From assembly GCA_023055425.1 (NCBI GenBank), contig JALGPY010000001.1, positions 118,215,057-118,279,056 on the forward strand: 64,000 bases of DNA. Reading direction: 5' to 3'. The notes below the pieces were generated by a model. It made no database searches and had not been told where the DNA came from. It saw nothing but the letters and a program-made list of their open reading frames with translations. The position numbers were made by a program, and so were the translations under genes. The stretch comes from Linanthus parryae. Taxonomy: Eukaryota; Streptophyta; Magnoliopsida; Ericales; Polemoniaceae. Of this stretch, positions 21,641 to 32,232 are shown one piece after another; within the stretch, counting starts at the first letter, position 1, and each line of letters starts with the position of its first letter.

Positions 21641-24316
21641 TGTGTTAGTAAAGTATTATCATAAACACTCTTCTTCGCAGAATCGAAAACATGTGAGGTG
21701 CAATTATGTTGTCGGCAGCTTCATTGCATGTTTGCTGGTGAAATCACTTTAACCCTTTCATGCGATGGCCAATGTCAAGGAAGTTCACGACAAATCGCCC
21801 GTTGTCTTCCATAAATTAATGCTAAGAGAATCTTCGTATAGATGATTGTTGTTTGCATTGTCTATCATAGTAGGTGATGATCATGATGGAGTTTTGGAGG
21901 GAATAGGTTGTTTGGTAATCATGGTGTAATGGAGTAATGGTATTGAGTGAAATGGTTAAAGAAGGTGAATGCATTAGGCTTAGTTATGGTGCTGGTCTGA
22001 ACGGTTTAAAGGTAGAGGTGGTGTTTTATTGGTACTTAATGGTGTAGGCTGTGAAGGTTAATTTGGTGGTAGTTGTAGGTGTTGGCTACTGGTACTAAAA
22101 GTAGCTGTTAGGGGGTCAGTTTAGTTGGCTTTGGGTCTGGCTAAGTTAGATAGTAAATTCATGTGCCCGAAGGTAATTGAGTTCTGGTGATGTTGGCAAG
22201 GTGATGGAGTAGTGGCTGCAACTGTGGAGGTTAGGAGATGGTGTAGTAGGTTGGGTGAAGACATGGCAAGGTCTGGTGATGGTTTAGGCTATGGTTATGG
22301 GTTTGATTTGCTGAATCGGGGTGGCTGTGAACTGTTGTGTAGGAGGAAGGTGACAGTGTTGATAAATGGTGGAAGGTGATTGGAACTGGATGGAAATGGA
22401 GATTTGTTTAGTTGCAGGTGGTGAATCAAGGAGGTAAAGAGGAATTGGCTTTGTTTTGAATGGTGATCGATTAAAGGAGGCAGAGAGGTGAAGGTCTGAT
22501 GGTTAAGGTGTTAGTGTAGGGTGATTACAAAGAGGTAGCAGTGGTGGTTAGGTGGATTCTATGGTGTACTGGTGGTGTAAATGGTGATAAGGCAGGTTGT
22601 AGGTGAAATCTAGTTTGGTTGTTAGGTATTATGGTGCTTATAAATTGGAGTTGGCAGTTTAGTTTTAGGTGGGTTATAGGCTGGTAGTTAGCTGATGTGG
22701 TTAGGTAGTTCAGTTAGTTAAGTTGTGTAGGTAGGATGAAGGTAATTCAAAGGAAGAGAATGGTGTTGGTGTTGGTCTTGGGAGAGCTATAACAAGTTGA
22801 ATGAAGAAATTGGTCTATGGTGAAGTGGTTAAAGGATTGTATGGTAGAAGAGTGTTGGAATAGTTTGGGAGCTCAAAAGGATGCTCGGGATATGATTCAG
22901 GATGTTTCAGGATAAAATCAGGATTTCAGGATATTTTAAGATCGCGAAAAAGCACTTAAGGATCCGAATTTTGATCACGAACTCCGATGAATGTGATTTT
23001 TGCACATTTGAATTCCTTTTGCGACGTATACTTCGTCCATGCAGAGAAATTCCCGTTCCAGATCATTTTCTCATTTTTCTCAATTATTGCCCAAATTTGG
23101 CGAAAACATCCAAAATGCGCCAAGTTCGCCTTTTTCTTCAATTTTGAAACTCGTTTCTTCTCTCCACTTAATTCCCGCACGCGTAATTCCTGTCAAACAA
23201 CAATACGAACACTACCGCGAAGATCAAATGTGACAAATTATAAAAATCATACTCAAACCATTAAGAAACGCCCGAATTGTACTTTAAAGCTCTAAAACAT
23301 CCAAAAGTGCATTTTCTTCATATTTTGGCTCAAATCTCGTTACTTTGCACCAAAACGCACAAAAATGACAATATAAAATGTACGTAGGATAACTCTTATT
23401 AAGGAGTTATCACTTTTTTTGATGAAAAAATATTGCATTATCTAAGAAAATGTATCACGTTAGTAGTAGTACTTGTACTACCTCCGTTTCTTCTATTTCT
23501 TCATCCTTTCTTAATCAGGTTGTTTCTCATGTTTTTTCATTCTTACTATTTTTGACAAGTTTTTTTTGTCAACTTTTACTAAAATATCCTTTATTAACGC
23601 GACACCCTTTACTACCTTTATGAACATCAAATTAAGCCCCTCTATTCCCATATCAATCTTCCTTATAGAGAATTTTAGATCATGCAGACAACCCATAATC
23701 GGGCGATGCGAAGGCCAAGTTATAGAGAAAGGGTTCAAGGAGAATGACTTCATCTTGAAGTCCGGTGTCGTACTCCATTTGAGCCCAGAATCCGCCGTTG
23801 TCCTCCAGTCGAGCCTAGAGTCCGACGATGTCAAACCCAGAATCCGGCGTAGCCCTCCATTCGTCTACTCCGGCTGCCTCCACCGAGAGCAAAAACAAAA
23901 TCAAATCAAAATCGAAACTATGCAGAGGTTTACAATCCAACCCCCATTTCTATCATGCCTTCGAATATTTCTTCGTTCATCCAGTCCGTCATCCAAACCC
24001 CACCATCGATTTTTCCTTAACAATTAATCCATGTTTAAACTTCCTATTCCAGATCGGATCAAAATAATCACACACCGCACAATTTCGACGAATCAGACTT
24101 GAGAACCTTGAATCCATCTTCAAGTTCCAAGGTATAGACAAGCGCGGCCTCCAGATCCTCCGCTTCATCAGAAATTTCTTCCACGGATAAATGTCTTACA
24201 TATACGTTAGCTTGGATTGTGGGCGTCAAAAGAACAACATAGGCAGGGGGGCTACATTTGTCTCTTCGCCTTCCATGTTCTTTTTTTTTGTAAGACGTAA
24301 TATTGAGTTAACCAAC
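21641..24316. other. Gene-free region with a cytosine-poor block
   Basis: From about 21860 to 22890 the plus strand is rich in G, T and A (GGT, GTGG and TGGTG strings) and very poor in C, with no open frame of note. The part 22890-24316 is mixed. It includes two diverged copies of a segment containing GCCCAGAATCCGCCG-like and CCTAGAGTCCGACG-like strings (23765-23850). A 153-residue ORF at 23566-24027 has no recognised domain and I do not support it as a gene. E2 begins at 24317. Confidence 0.55.
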
Positions 24317-24948
24317 TGTGTACGAGAGAATCCTGCAGAGAGAATTCAATATGCACCAAGAGTAGAGGATAGAAAGGACACAGGATGAATAGGGTTGTGT
24401 GTAGGGAGAGAGCAAGACAATAGCACTGCGTGAGAGAGAGACAAGATTTTGGCAGAGCTTTTGCGTATCTCAGGTGATTCTCTCTCGTATAGAAGGGTTA
24501 ACGATCCTATATATAATAGAGAATGTGACCGTTGTAGTGTGGTTAATGCGCCCATCAATGGCGGCTTAATTAGCTTAACCACAACGGCACGTTCGTCCGC
24601 GTATATATGGACTGTTACAGCACGTTATCCGCGTATACCAGAACCGTTACGAGGTTGACCGGGTTTTACCGGGTTACCGGGTTTATGGAGCTCGTGCCAT
24701 AAATCTCTCAAAAGCAGTTACTAGGGGTCGCGCACGGGCTTGGTTGTCGCTCGCGCGCGACAGGACTTACTCTAGCCTCCAAACCACTAAGTCCCTACAA
24801 GTCCCGTGTGGTGGTATGCGAGGGCCCTGTCTCGCAGCCCCCACGTGGATCAGCGCGGCTGGTGATCCAGTGTGTGTGAAGTATAGCTAGGTGTGCTGGA
24901 TGATCGCCACGTGGCTAAGATCTGCCTGTCTAGAAAGCACTATCTACA
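24317..24948 (-). repeat. E2 3' LTR (632 bp)
   Basis: It starts TGTGTACGAGAGAATCC and ends CACTATCTACA, and it aligns end to end with 34804-35436. On the minus strand it is the downstream LTR, because the polypurine tract lies at 24949-24960 and the coding region at higher coordinates. Confidence 0.95.
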
Positions 24949-24960
24949 TTAGCCCCCTTT
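24949..24960 (-). other. E2 polypurine tract
   Basis: The minus strand reads AAAGGGGGCTAA directly before the LTR start TGTAGATAG. This is the expected plus-strand priming site and fixes the element's orientation. Confidence 0.85.
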
Positions 24961-25210
24961 CTGCGCGTGAAGACGCATAGCCGGATAGGCTTCAATGCGC
25001 AGGAACCAACGTACGCGTCGCCGCCACGCACCAATTCAAATACACGCAAATTCAGCCCCCGTGCATGTCATTATGACCTAAAATCCCTAGAGTCGTGTCG
25101 TCTGGTCTTTTAGGGTTTTAGGCATGACGTCAGCTTGTCCTGTGATTGCGCGATTCGACGTTGACGGTTGCGATTCGACTACTGAAAGGACGCAACCCTT
25201 CATTGTTTTT

Positions 25211-25220
25211 GGATAAATAC
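25211..25220 (+). promoter_or_regulatory. Possible TATA box for the antisense PMD gene
   Basis: GGATAAATAC lies about 540 bases upstream of the PMD start codon at 25756 and about 260 bases inside the LTR edge, on the plus strand. It would give the antisense gene a promoter of its own. This rests on motif and position only. Confidence 0.3.
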
Positions 25221-25755
25221 TCGATGCTCTCCATTGTTGCAAAGCATCACTTCTTTCTCCTAAAGTGAATGATACCCGGAAGCCTTCAAGAGCAGATTCA
25301 AATAATCAATCATCAATTCTTTCTTGTCAATCGTCTTCTTCAACTGTCCGCATCCAAGCAAGCTTTACCAAAACAAGGTTGGCCTTGCTCGATTCCATTT
25401 AATGTACTGATATATGCTTTGAACTGTATTGGATCTGCAAACCCGTGACTATTTGAAACATGTCATTCGTTGAAAACTGCAAAAGAAGACCTTGTTCTTT
25501 AAACCCAGTATTGTAAAGCAAAAGATCCCTTGTTCTTTAAGCCCAGAACTAAGTTAATCGCCAGATTGCAACGATTTTGAAAGTGGGACTTCTGAGATTC
25601 CAAGCAATATAAACGATTCTGAACTTTCAAACCTCGAATTGACACTGAACTGTTCGTCTTCTCTTGACAGAACATAGTCATTGCAAACTGAAACTCGAAA
25701 TTCGAACTGAAAGTGTGTGTATTTCTCCCCCCTTTTTTCTTGCTATTCCGCAGGA

Positions 25756-28700
25756 ATGGCGAAGACAAAAGGAACCAAATCTGTTAAAGAGGTCGAAGAA
25801 ATACCTGATCTTCCCCAAACCGTATGGCGGAAAGCCCCCTATTTGGGCGGAAAATATTTTTATCATGCTAGGGTTAAGGTGAAGAACCTGCCGACTCATG
25901 TTCCTTCTGAAGAGTTGCAAACATTGACCCCACCTGTTAACGCAGCCATGCTGGAATTGATCGATTCCAAAGATGTGGTTCGATTAGGGGTTGAAAATGG
26001 ATTTTTCCCCCACACTGCAATTTGTACCCAAACGTTGTTCAGAAATTGGATTTCATGGATGAGTGGATCGACCATGTGTTGACCAATCATGCCATCACAT
26101 TGAACAATGTCGGTATCTATTTCGCCGTTCGTGCTATGAAGGGTGCTGCCGTGAAGCTGGACCAGTCCATGCTTCTAAACCTTCTCTCGCGTTACTCGCC
26201 TGCGACTCACACATTCCACTTTGCTGAGTTCGAGCCTGCTCCCACTCTCGAAGATGTACACATGCTGTATGATCTTTCTCCTGTTGGTGAGGTGGATCCT
26301 CTAAGCCCTTTGAGGACCGATCCGGAACTTGCTCTCTACAAGCAAATGGAGGAGTGCTTGTCAGAGGTTAACAAATTTCCACCCGGTGGACGTCTGCGAA
26401 GCCTCTTCCTGACTGGCAGCTAGTTGATACATCTGCGAAGAACACTTGGGGCATGTGGGTGCAGTACTTCTTCCGGGATTATGCGAGTAGTAGTATCACC
26501 AAGAAACTCCTGAGCCAGAACCTGAAGGCTAAAAATTATGTGAACGGGAAAGGTTATCATCTGACCTTGTGTGCTTTCCTCTGCCCCTGGTTATCGAGGT
26601 ATTTGATTGATGGCCACCCTCATGATGGGGTTTTCTACCATGTCCTCCCTCTTGCTGTGAAACTGACCCTTGGTCAAAGAGTCGCACTTGGCCCATTAGT
26701 CTTGGGCACCCTGTACCACAGATTGGATCAACTGGTTGTAGCAACCAAGGACTCCCCCGGCCGCCTGGACGTGTTAACCTATTTTAACATCACATTCTTG
26801 ACCATGTGGGTTTTTGAGCGATGGCCCTCCTATGCTCGTGTTCCTTCTAGGCCCAACAAATGGTGTGTCCCAGGTGCGGATGAAGAGCTTTCCAGTGGAA
26901 GGGCTGCGAGATGGTTTGGAACTCACTTTCCTAAGTGTACCTGGAGCCTGATATGCAACGATCGCAGCAAGTTTACGGCTAGGCCTTATGCCACGCGCAT
27001 TGAGAATGTGCGATGGTTCCCAAAATTGTATCCTTCCAAGGCTGTTGCTTTCTCGGAAGATCTTCTTTTCGAGGGTCATAAGCGTTTCCACGAGAGTTAT
27101 CGCGAACTCTTCTGCTGGTGTCTAAGAGGTTCTCTTCCTGCTCTTGCGGAGTATGTTCGCGAGCTTACTCCTAGGTACGAGAGGATCACAGTGTATGTCG
27201 ATCCCACTCGCGTTTCTCCCCAGTTTGGCTTTGATGCGGTGGCACCATCAATCTGGCCGCAGTCCATCATAAGAGGCTGCTACAAACGGCTTCTGTCTGG
27301 CGAGTACAAAACGATCTTAAGGAGCAACCTTCCCTTCGAGCAACCCCCATGTAACCGCGCAGGTGGCTACTCCAAGAATTGGGTTTCCTATTGGAATACA
27401 CAGCAGGCAAGGTTTGAGACACAGTCGACCCCTCGGCCAAGCAGAGCTCCTGTGATCAAGAGAAATTCCTTCCCTTTCCGTCCTAACTGTAGCTTGGACG
27501 ACTCCCAATATGGTTGCTACTCATTGTTGGACCACGAGAATCACCTGTGCCCCTCCACCATCCTTGAAGAGAAGATGGCTGCAGTTGGGGAAGGTGCTTC
27601 ACACGTCATCAAGTACAGCGAAGATTTTGCCAAGGTAAACAATCTCCTTTGCGCATGTCGAATTCCTTTATCTTGATATATCGGAACTTATACTCTCTTC
27701 TCTGTTGTAGTGCTATGTGAGGAGGTTTGCATCTGGTGAGCGTTCTAAGTCGCTGATCACCACCATTGTTTCTAAGAGAAGGCAGGGTGAGCCGATTCGG
27801 CTAGCAATGGGAATTGCTCCCGCAATTGAGGCCCGAATTCGCGAGTTCATGGACGTATTTGCTGACTCGCTGATAGACAACACTCCAGCCTTGTCTCCTC
27901 CCAGGAACGATCCGTCTCCTCTAGCAACTGCTGCTCCAAGGGCAAAGAGACCAAGACAGAAGGGAATCACAATCTCTTCCCCTAGGAGTGCTCCATCTTC
28001 CTCCCCTGCGAAGTCCCTTACTTCCAGGGACAAAGGAAAAGGTCGCATGCCAAGCAAGGCGCGGAAAGAGCTCGCAGTCGAGAATTTTGTTCCGTTTGTT
28101 CAGGAGGAAGAGGAGGATGAGAGAAGGGAAGTGAGGGAAAGAGATGATGATGAAGAAGAAGAGAGAGTCGAAGATGTCAGAGAAGAAGAGAGATGTGAGA
28201 TACAAGAGGAAGAGTCGGAAGGTATCTCAAACGTACTTATCTTCTCATTATCTTAACTCTCGCAATCTTTACTGAACAGTTTGTTCCTTTGCAGATGACG
28301 ATGCAGAGACCATCAACGGCCTTCTAGCTAAGAGGCAGAAGAGGGGTTCTCACTCTGGTGTTTCTAGCGAAACCATAGACGAGGACATCCTTGCTGAGTC
28401 TAGGAGAATAGCTGCGGAGGCTGCTGAAAGAAGAAGGAGGCGAGAAGAAGATGAGATTGAACGCATAAAACAAAGGAGCTTGGAAGAGCAACATGTTGAC
28501 GACTTGGCGGCAAGCCTATGAAACAGATGCGGCTCAAGAGGAAGATGCAACTCAAATCTATGAGGAAGATGCGGCTCAAGAGGAAGATGCGGCTGCTCTG
28601 GAGCAGGCTCAAGCGGACTTTGAGGAGATCGCAGGCGGCAATGAAGGTGAGATTTTTAATCTTGCGGTAACTTACCGAGACGTGATTGTTGGTGCATTAA

Positions 28701-30156
28701 AGCATGGCTTATCGAAAGTCGACATTCGCCGCTGTCTAGTAAGAAAGTGCGGTGAACCTTCAGGTAATCATTTGAACAGCGTTTGTGAACTAGGCTTAGT
28801 AACCCAATCATCATCATGACTGGTTTCTTCGCATCCCAGGTCACGCTCACCTTAAGGATATGCTTAACGAAGACACATTAATAGGGCTTGGTATCGCGTC
28901 CTTAGCATATGATGAAGATGCTACAATCCCACCTACGCGTGGAGGTGCTCGCTCTTGGTTTATCAAAATAATAAAATGTTGTTTGATACAAGTTACCTCA
29001 CATTGTCCTGTCTTGTATCGCAGGTAATGCTGGTGAAGCCATGCTGGAACAGAGGAGTCAACCTTCTGCATCTTATGTCCCAGAGCGAAGTTCTCATGTT
29101 GAGAAGCCTGTCGCAGCTACTGAGTATGCAGGAGAGCCCTTGGAGGATGTCATCGAAGTTTCTGATGATGCCGAAGCTAACACCGTGCTGATGGAGGAAG
29201 ATACTAATGCTGTTGCTGAGGAAATGGAAGCAGATGCTGCTGAGGCTGAGATTCGTGAGCAAATCGTGGAAGATGTAGGATCACATGCTAATTTGAATGT
29301 TCAAATGAGTGCTCCTGAGTCTCATAAGCCTTTCGCACCTGAAGGCATCCCTAATCGAGCAACAGCTTCTACTGTTGCCATTCCTTCAGCAGGGATTGAG
29401 CCTCCCGATATTCCTCAAGCATGGAGCTTTTGGAGTTCGCAAGTAGGAGCTGCAATCGCACCTGGTGCAGCCTATACTCTTCCTGCCAATTATGAGGAGC
29501 TAGAGCTCGCAGCTGATAGAAGAGCAATGGAGCGAGGACAGTCTTCAGCTGCACCAGCAATGCGCATCCCTTCTTTGCGCGAGATCCTTGAGGGAACTGG
29601 TATGTTACCATTATTGTTGTTTGCATCTTGCACTCTTCATTTACAAGCTTCATGCTCTAAACTTGAATCAACATTGTTAGGTTTGAAGCAAGCTGATGTG
29701 GACTGGCTGGTTCAGATGCGTCTCTCCTATCCTCGATCATTTGCGAGGTCCATGGAGATAGAGCCTTTCAACAGGAGGCTGTTCTTGACCGAGGACATCT
29801 GGATTTTGGAGCAGCTGTCTGCGGCTACACCTGCAACCATCTCTCCTCTGAGCGCGCAGTTGCTTTTCAGCATGTGTCAAGGCCTTCAAGCCAAAGTTCA
29901 GGGCAAGATGGGCTTCGGGTACCTTGTCAACAGAGTCACCCAGATTCGCGCGGCTGTGAATTTGAGGCGTGGCTTCCATAACCTCGCAGCTGAGGGGCAA
30001 AAAGTAGAGAAGCAAAGGCAGATAGCTGAAGAGGCTGTGAAGCTCTTCCGTGAGATGAGCGCCAGCTACGAGCAGTTGAAGCGAGAAGTGGAGCAAGTGA
30101 CAAATGTGTCACTCTTGTTCTCCCCTGATGACCCCCTGATCAAGGATTTATTTTGA
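25756..30156 (+). pseudogene. Antisense plant-mobile-domain (PMD-like) gene inside E2, multi-exon, frameshifted
   Basis: The coding strand is opposite to gag. The start is at MAKTKGTKSV (25756). The PMD core includes FMDEWIDHVL, FEPAPTLEDVHMLYDL, DWQLVDTSAKNTWGMWVQYF and GRLDVLTYFNITF followed by MWVFERWP, which resembles the aminotransferase-like plant mobile domain. Two frame breaks interrupt it, at about 26000-26040 and 26380-26400. Introns with clean GT-AG ends and preserved phase occur at 27635-27710 (76 bp) and 28222-28294 (73 bp), with further small introns likely between 28645 and 29035. Another frame break lies near 28490-28520. Later exons are acidic and Glu/Ala-rich, and the last (to 30156) ends in a predicted coiled coil. 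It is probably not translated in full. Antisense PMD or transposase_28-like ORFs are reported for some Tat elements. Confidence 0.78.
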
Positions 30157-32232
30157 AAAAAATAGCAAGTATTTGTTTTGAACAAAATTTTGAAACATTT
30201 TTGTAATGTTGCTAGGGTTTCTCCCCCTTTTTTTTCATTCAAGGCTTGAATGCCCGTTTTTCCCTTCTCGGGATTTGCTCGAATATCTTTGTGCGTTTCA
30301 ATTATGATGTCAGCCAGCGATATGTCCGCCTTGATTTTCGCGCTAATTGCTTATCAGATAAGCATGCTTTCCTTGTGAAGTCCATCCGTATCATGACCTT
30401 CCGTCATTAATTAGGGTACGCCGCCGAATCGTCGTAGCCTTTAGTAGGGTAATTGAATGTTGCCTTTATCAAGGCGTACGTGATAGATTCTTGCCCCTTT
30501 TCCAAGCTTTGATGACTCAGCTAGGGAACTGAAGGGTCTCCGTAGGGTCTATATAAACCCTGCCTTCTACTGCTTGGGTTCTTCATGCCAAAATGTGGCT
30601 TTCCATGAGTCCTTACGACTGCTGGATTCAATGCTTGTTCTTTACTGACTCATGGCAATTTCAAGTTGTGAAACCTGATTTTGTGCTTTGTTCCATAGAA
30701 ATAGCTTCCAAGATCTTCTTTACGAGGCTTATTGATCTTCATAACCATCGTAAAGAAGATGCACATAATACCTCATGCTTTCTCGAAGAATTTTCTTCGT
30801 CTATTATGCTTGCAGGTCGTACTTTTGGCTCCCTTCCGGCGAGGTGCAGTACTGTACTGACCTTCTTACCAACTCGTAATAAACGGCGGATTTCTTCTCT
30901 AGCTTTCCCGGAGGAGAACTTCTTGCCTCCACGTTCTTGAACTCGGGGTAGCGAGCCATTGTGCTCGTCTCCGTGGACAAGGAGCCTCTTGCCCCAGGAG
31001 TTGCTGCTTGCGTGTTCTTCACCGCCGCATACGCCTGAACAGGTGGTTCCTCGGGCACGTCTCTTGGGCAGAAGACCAGACAGAGGCCTTGTCAGATCCT
31101 GGGATCTTGAAGATGCGTCGCATAGCTCTTGTAGCGTTTGTAGGCCGTTCGTTTTATAGAAAGACCCTACTTGCTACAGATCTATGGTCGCAGACTATTA
31201 TGTCGCATAGCTTTTGTTAGGACCAATAGGCCGATCATTTTACAGTAAGGATTTCCTTTCTCTGTAACTTTCGCCTGTAGGCTGCTATCCAGATGAATTG
31301 TAAGTAATTTTGACTATGTAACTAGCTCAGTCTGAGCTTTCGCTTGTAAGCTGATATCTAGACAGATAAATTGTAAGTCATTTCGACTCATAATAAAGCG
31401 CTTTGTATCATGCTGTTCTTGTTACAACAAATTGCAGTTTTGCATGCGTGTTTGCAGACTTCGCCTTTTGTAGTGTCGTATTCGCATTTTGCGTTGTTGC
31501 TATGATTTGCTATCCAATAGATAGATTGGCAGATTATAAAGATCATACATTAGAGCTGTTATTTTAGCACGTAAGTTTTTAGATCATTCGAGATCGCATT
31601 TGCATAGTTTTGCTATCTCAGCAGATAGTCTTGAGGATGACTTAATATTGTACTCAAGTATGGCTGCTATCTCGGCAGACGCATAGTGCTGCTATCTAGA
31701 CAGATAGGCTTGAATATCACTTAAGATCACATTCGCATAGTGCTGCTATCGCGGCAGATAGGCTTGAAGATCACTTAAGATCATATTCGCATGGTGCTGC
31801 TATCGCGGTAGATAGGCTTGAGATAATATTCGCATAGTGCTGCTATCGCGGCAGATAGGCTTGAGATCAATTAAGATCGTGTTCCAAGTATGGTTGCTAT
31901 CTCAGCAGATAGGCTCGAGATCAATTAAGATCATATTCGCATAGTGCTGCTATCGTGGCAGATAGGCTTAGGATCAATTAAGATCATGTTTGATTAATGC
32001 TGCTGTGTCAGCTGATAAGCTTTCGCTATTGAGCAATGGATAAGTAGATGAAACCATAAAGACAGCTGAAATCATAAAATTCTTCCCATTTGGGAGAAGT
32101 CTTTTATTATCAACACCCTCATATGGGAGAGTTGAGATTACAATTCTCTCATATAGGAGAGAAGATGCATGAATCTCTAACAATACAAAGCATAAAGCAT
32201 GCATTGTAATCTAACGCATGTAATGAGAGGAG
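30157..32232. other. E2 region between antisense gene and integrase tail
   Basis: There is no clear coding sequence. The short plus-strand ORF at 30593-30940 has no recognised domain. CTATATAAACCC at 30548-30559 is a good TATA motif on the plus strand. From 31200 the sequence becomes repetitive, leading into the array at 31611-32010. This is the hypervariable 3' untranslated zone described for Tat-type elements. Confidence 0.6.
31611..32010. repeat. Tandem repeat of about 54 bp in the E2 3' region
   Basis: About seven units each contain GCTGCTATC--GGCAGATAGGC, then TTGA-ATCA-TTAAGATCA and TTCGCATAGT. Unit length is near 54 bp, with shortened copies near 31680 and 31800. Degenerate related copies extend left to about 31270. 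The motif CTATC-GGCAGATAG is itself an imperfect inverted repeat. Confidence 0.85.

Noticed and set aside
23566..24027. 153-residue ORF, possible small gene
   Set aside because: No domain, odd composition, and it overlaps diverged repeated segments.
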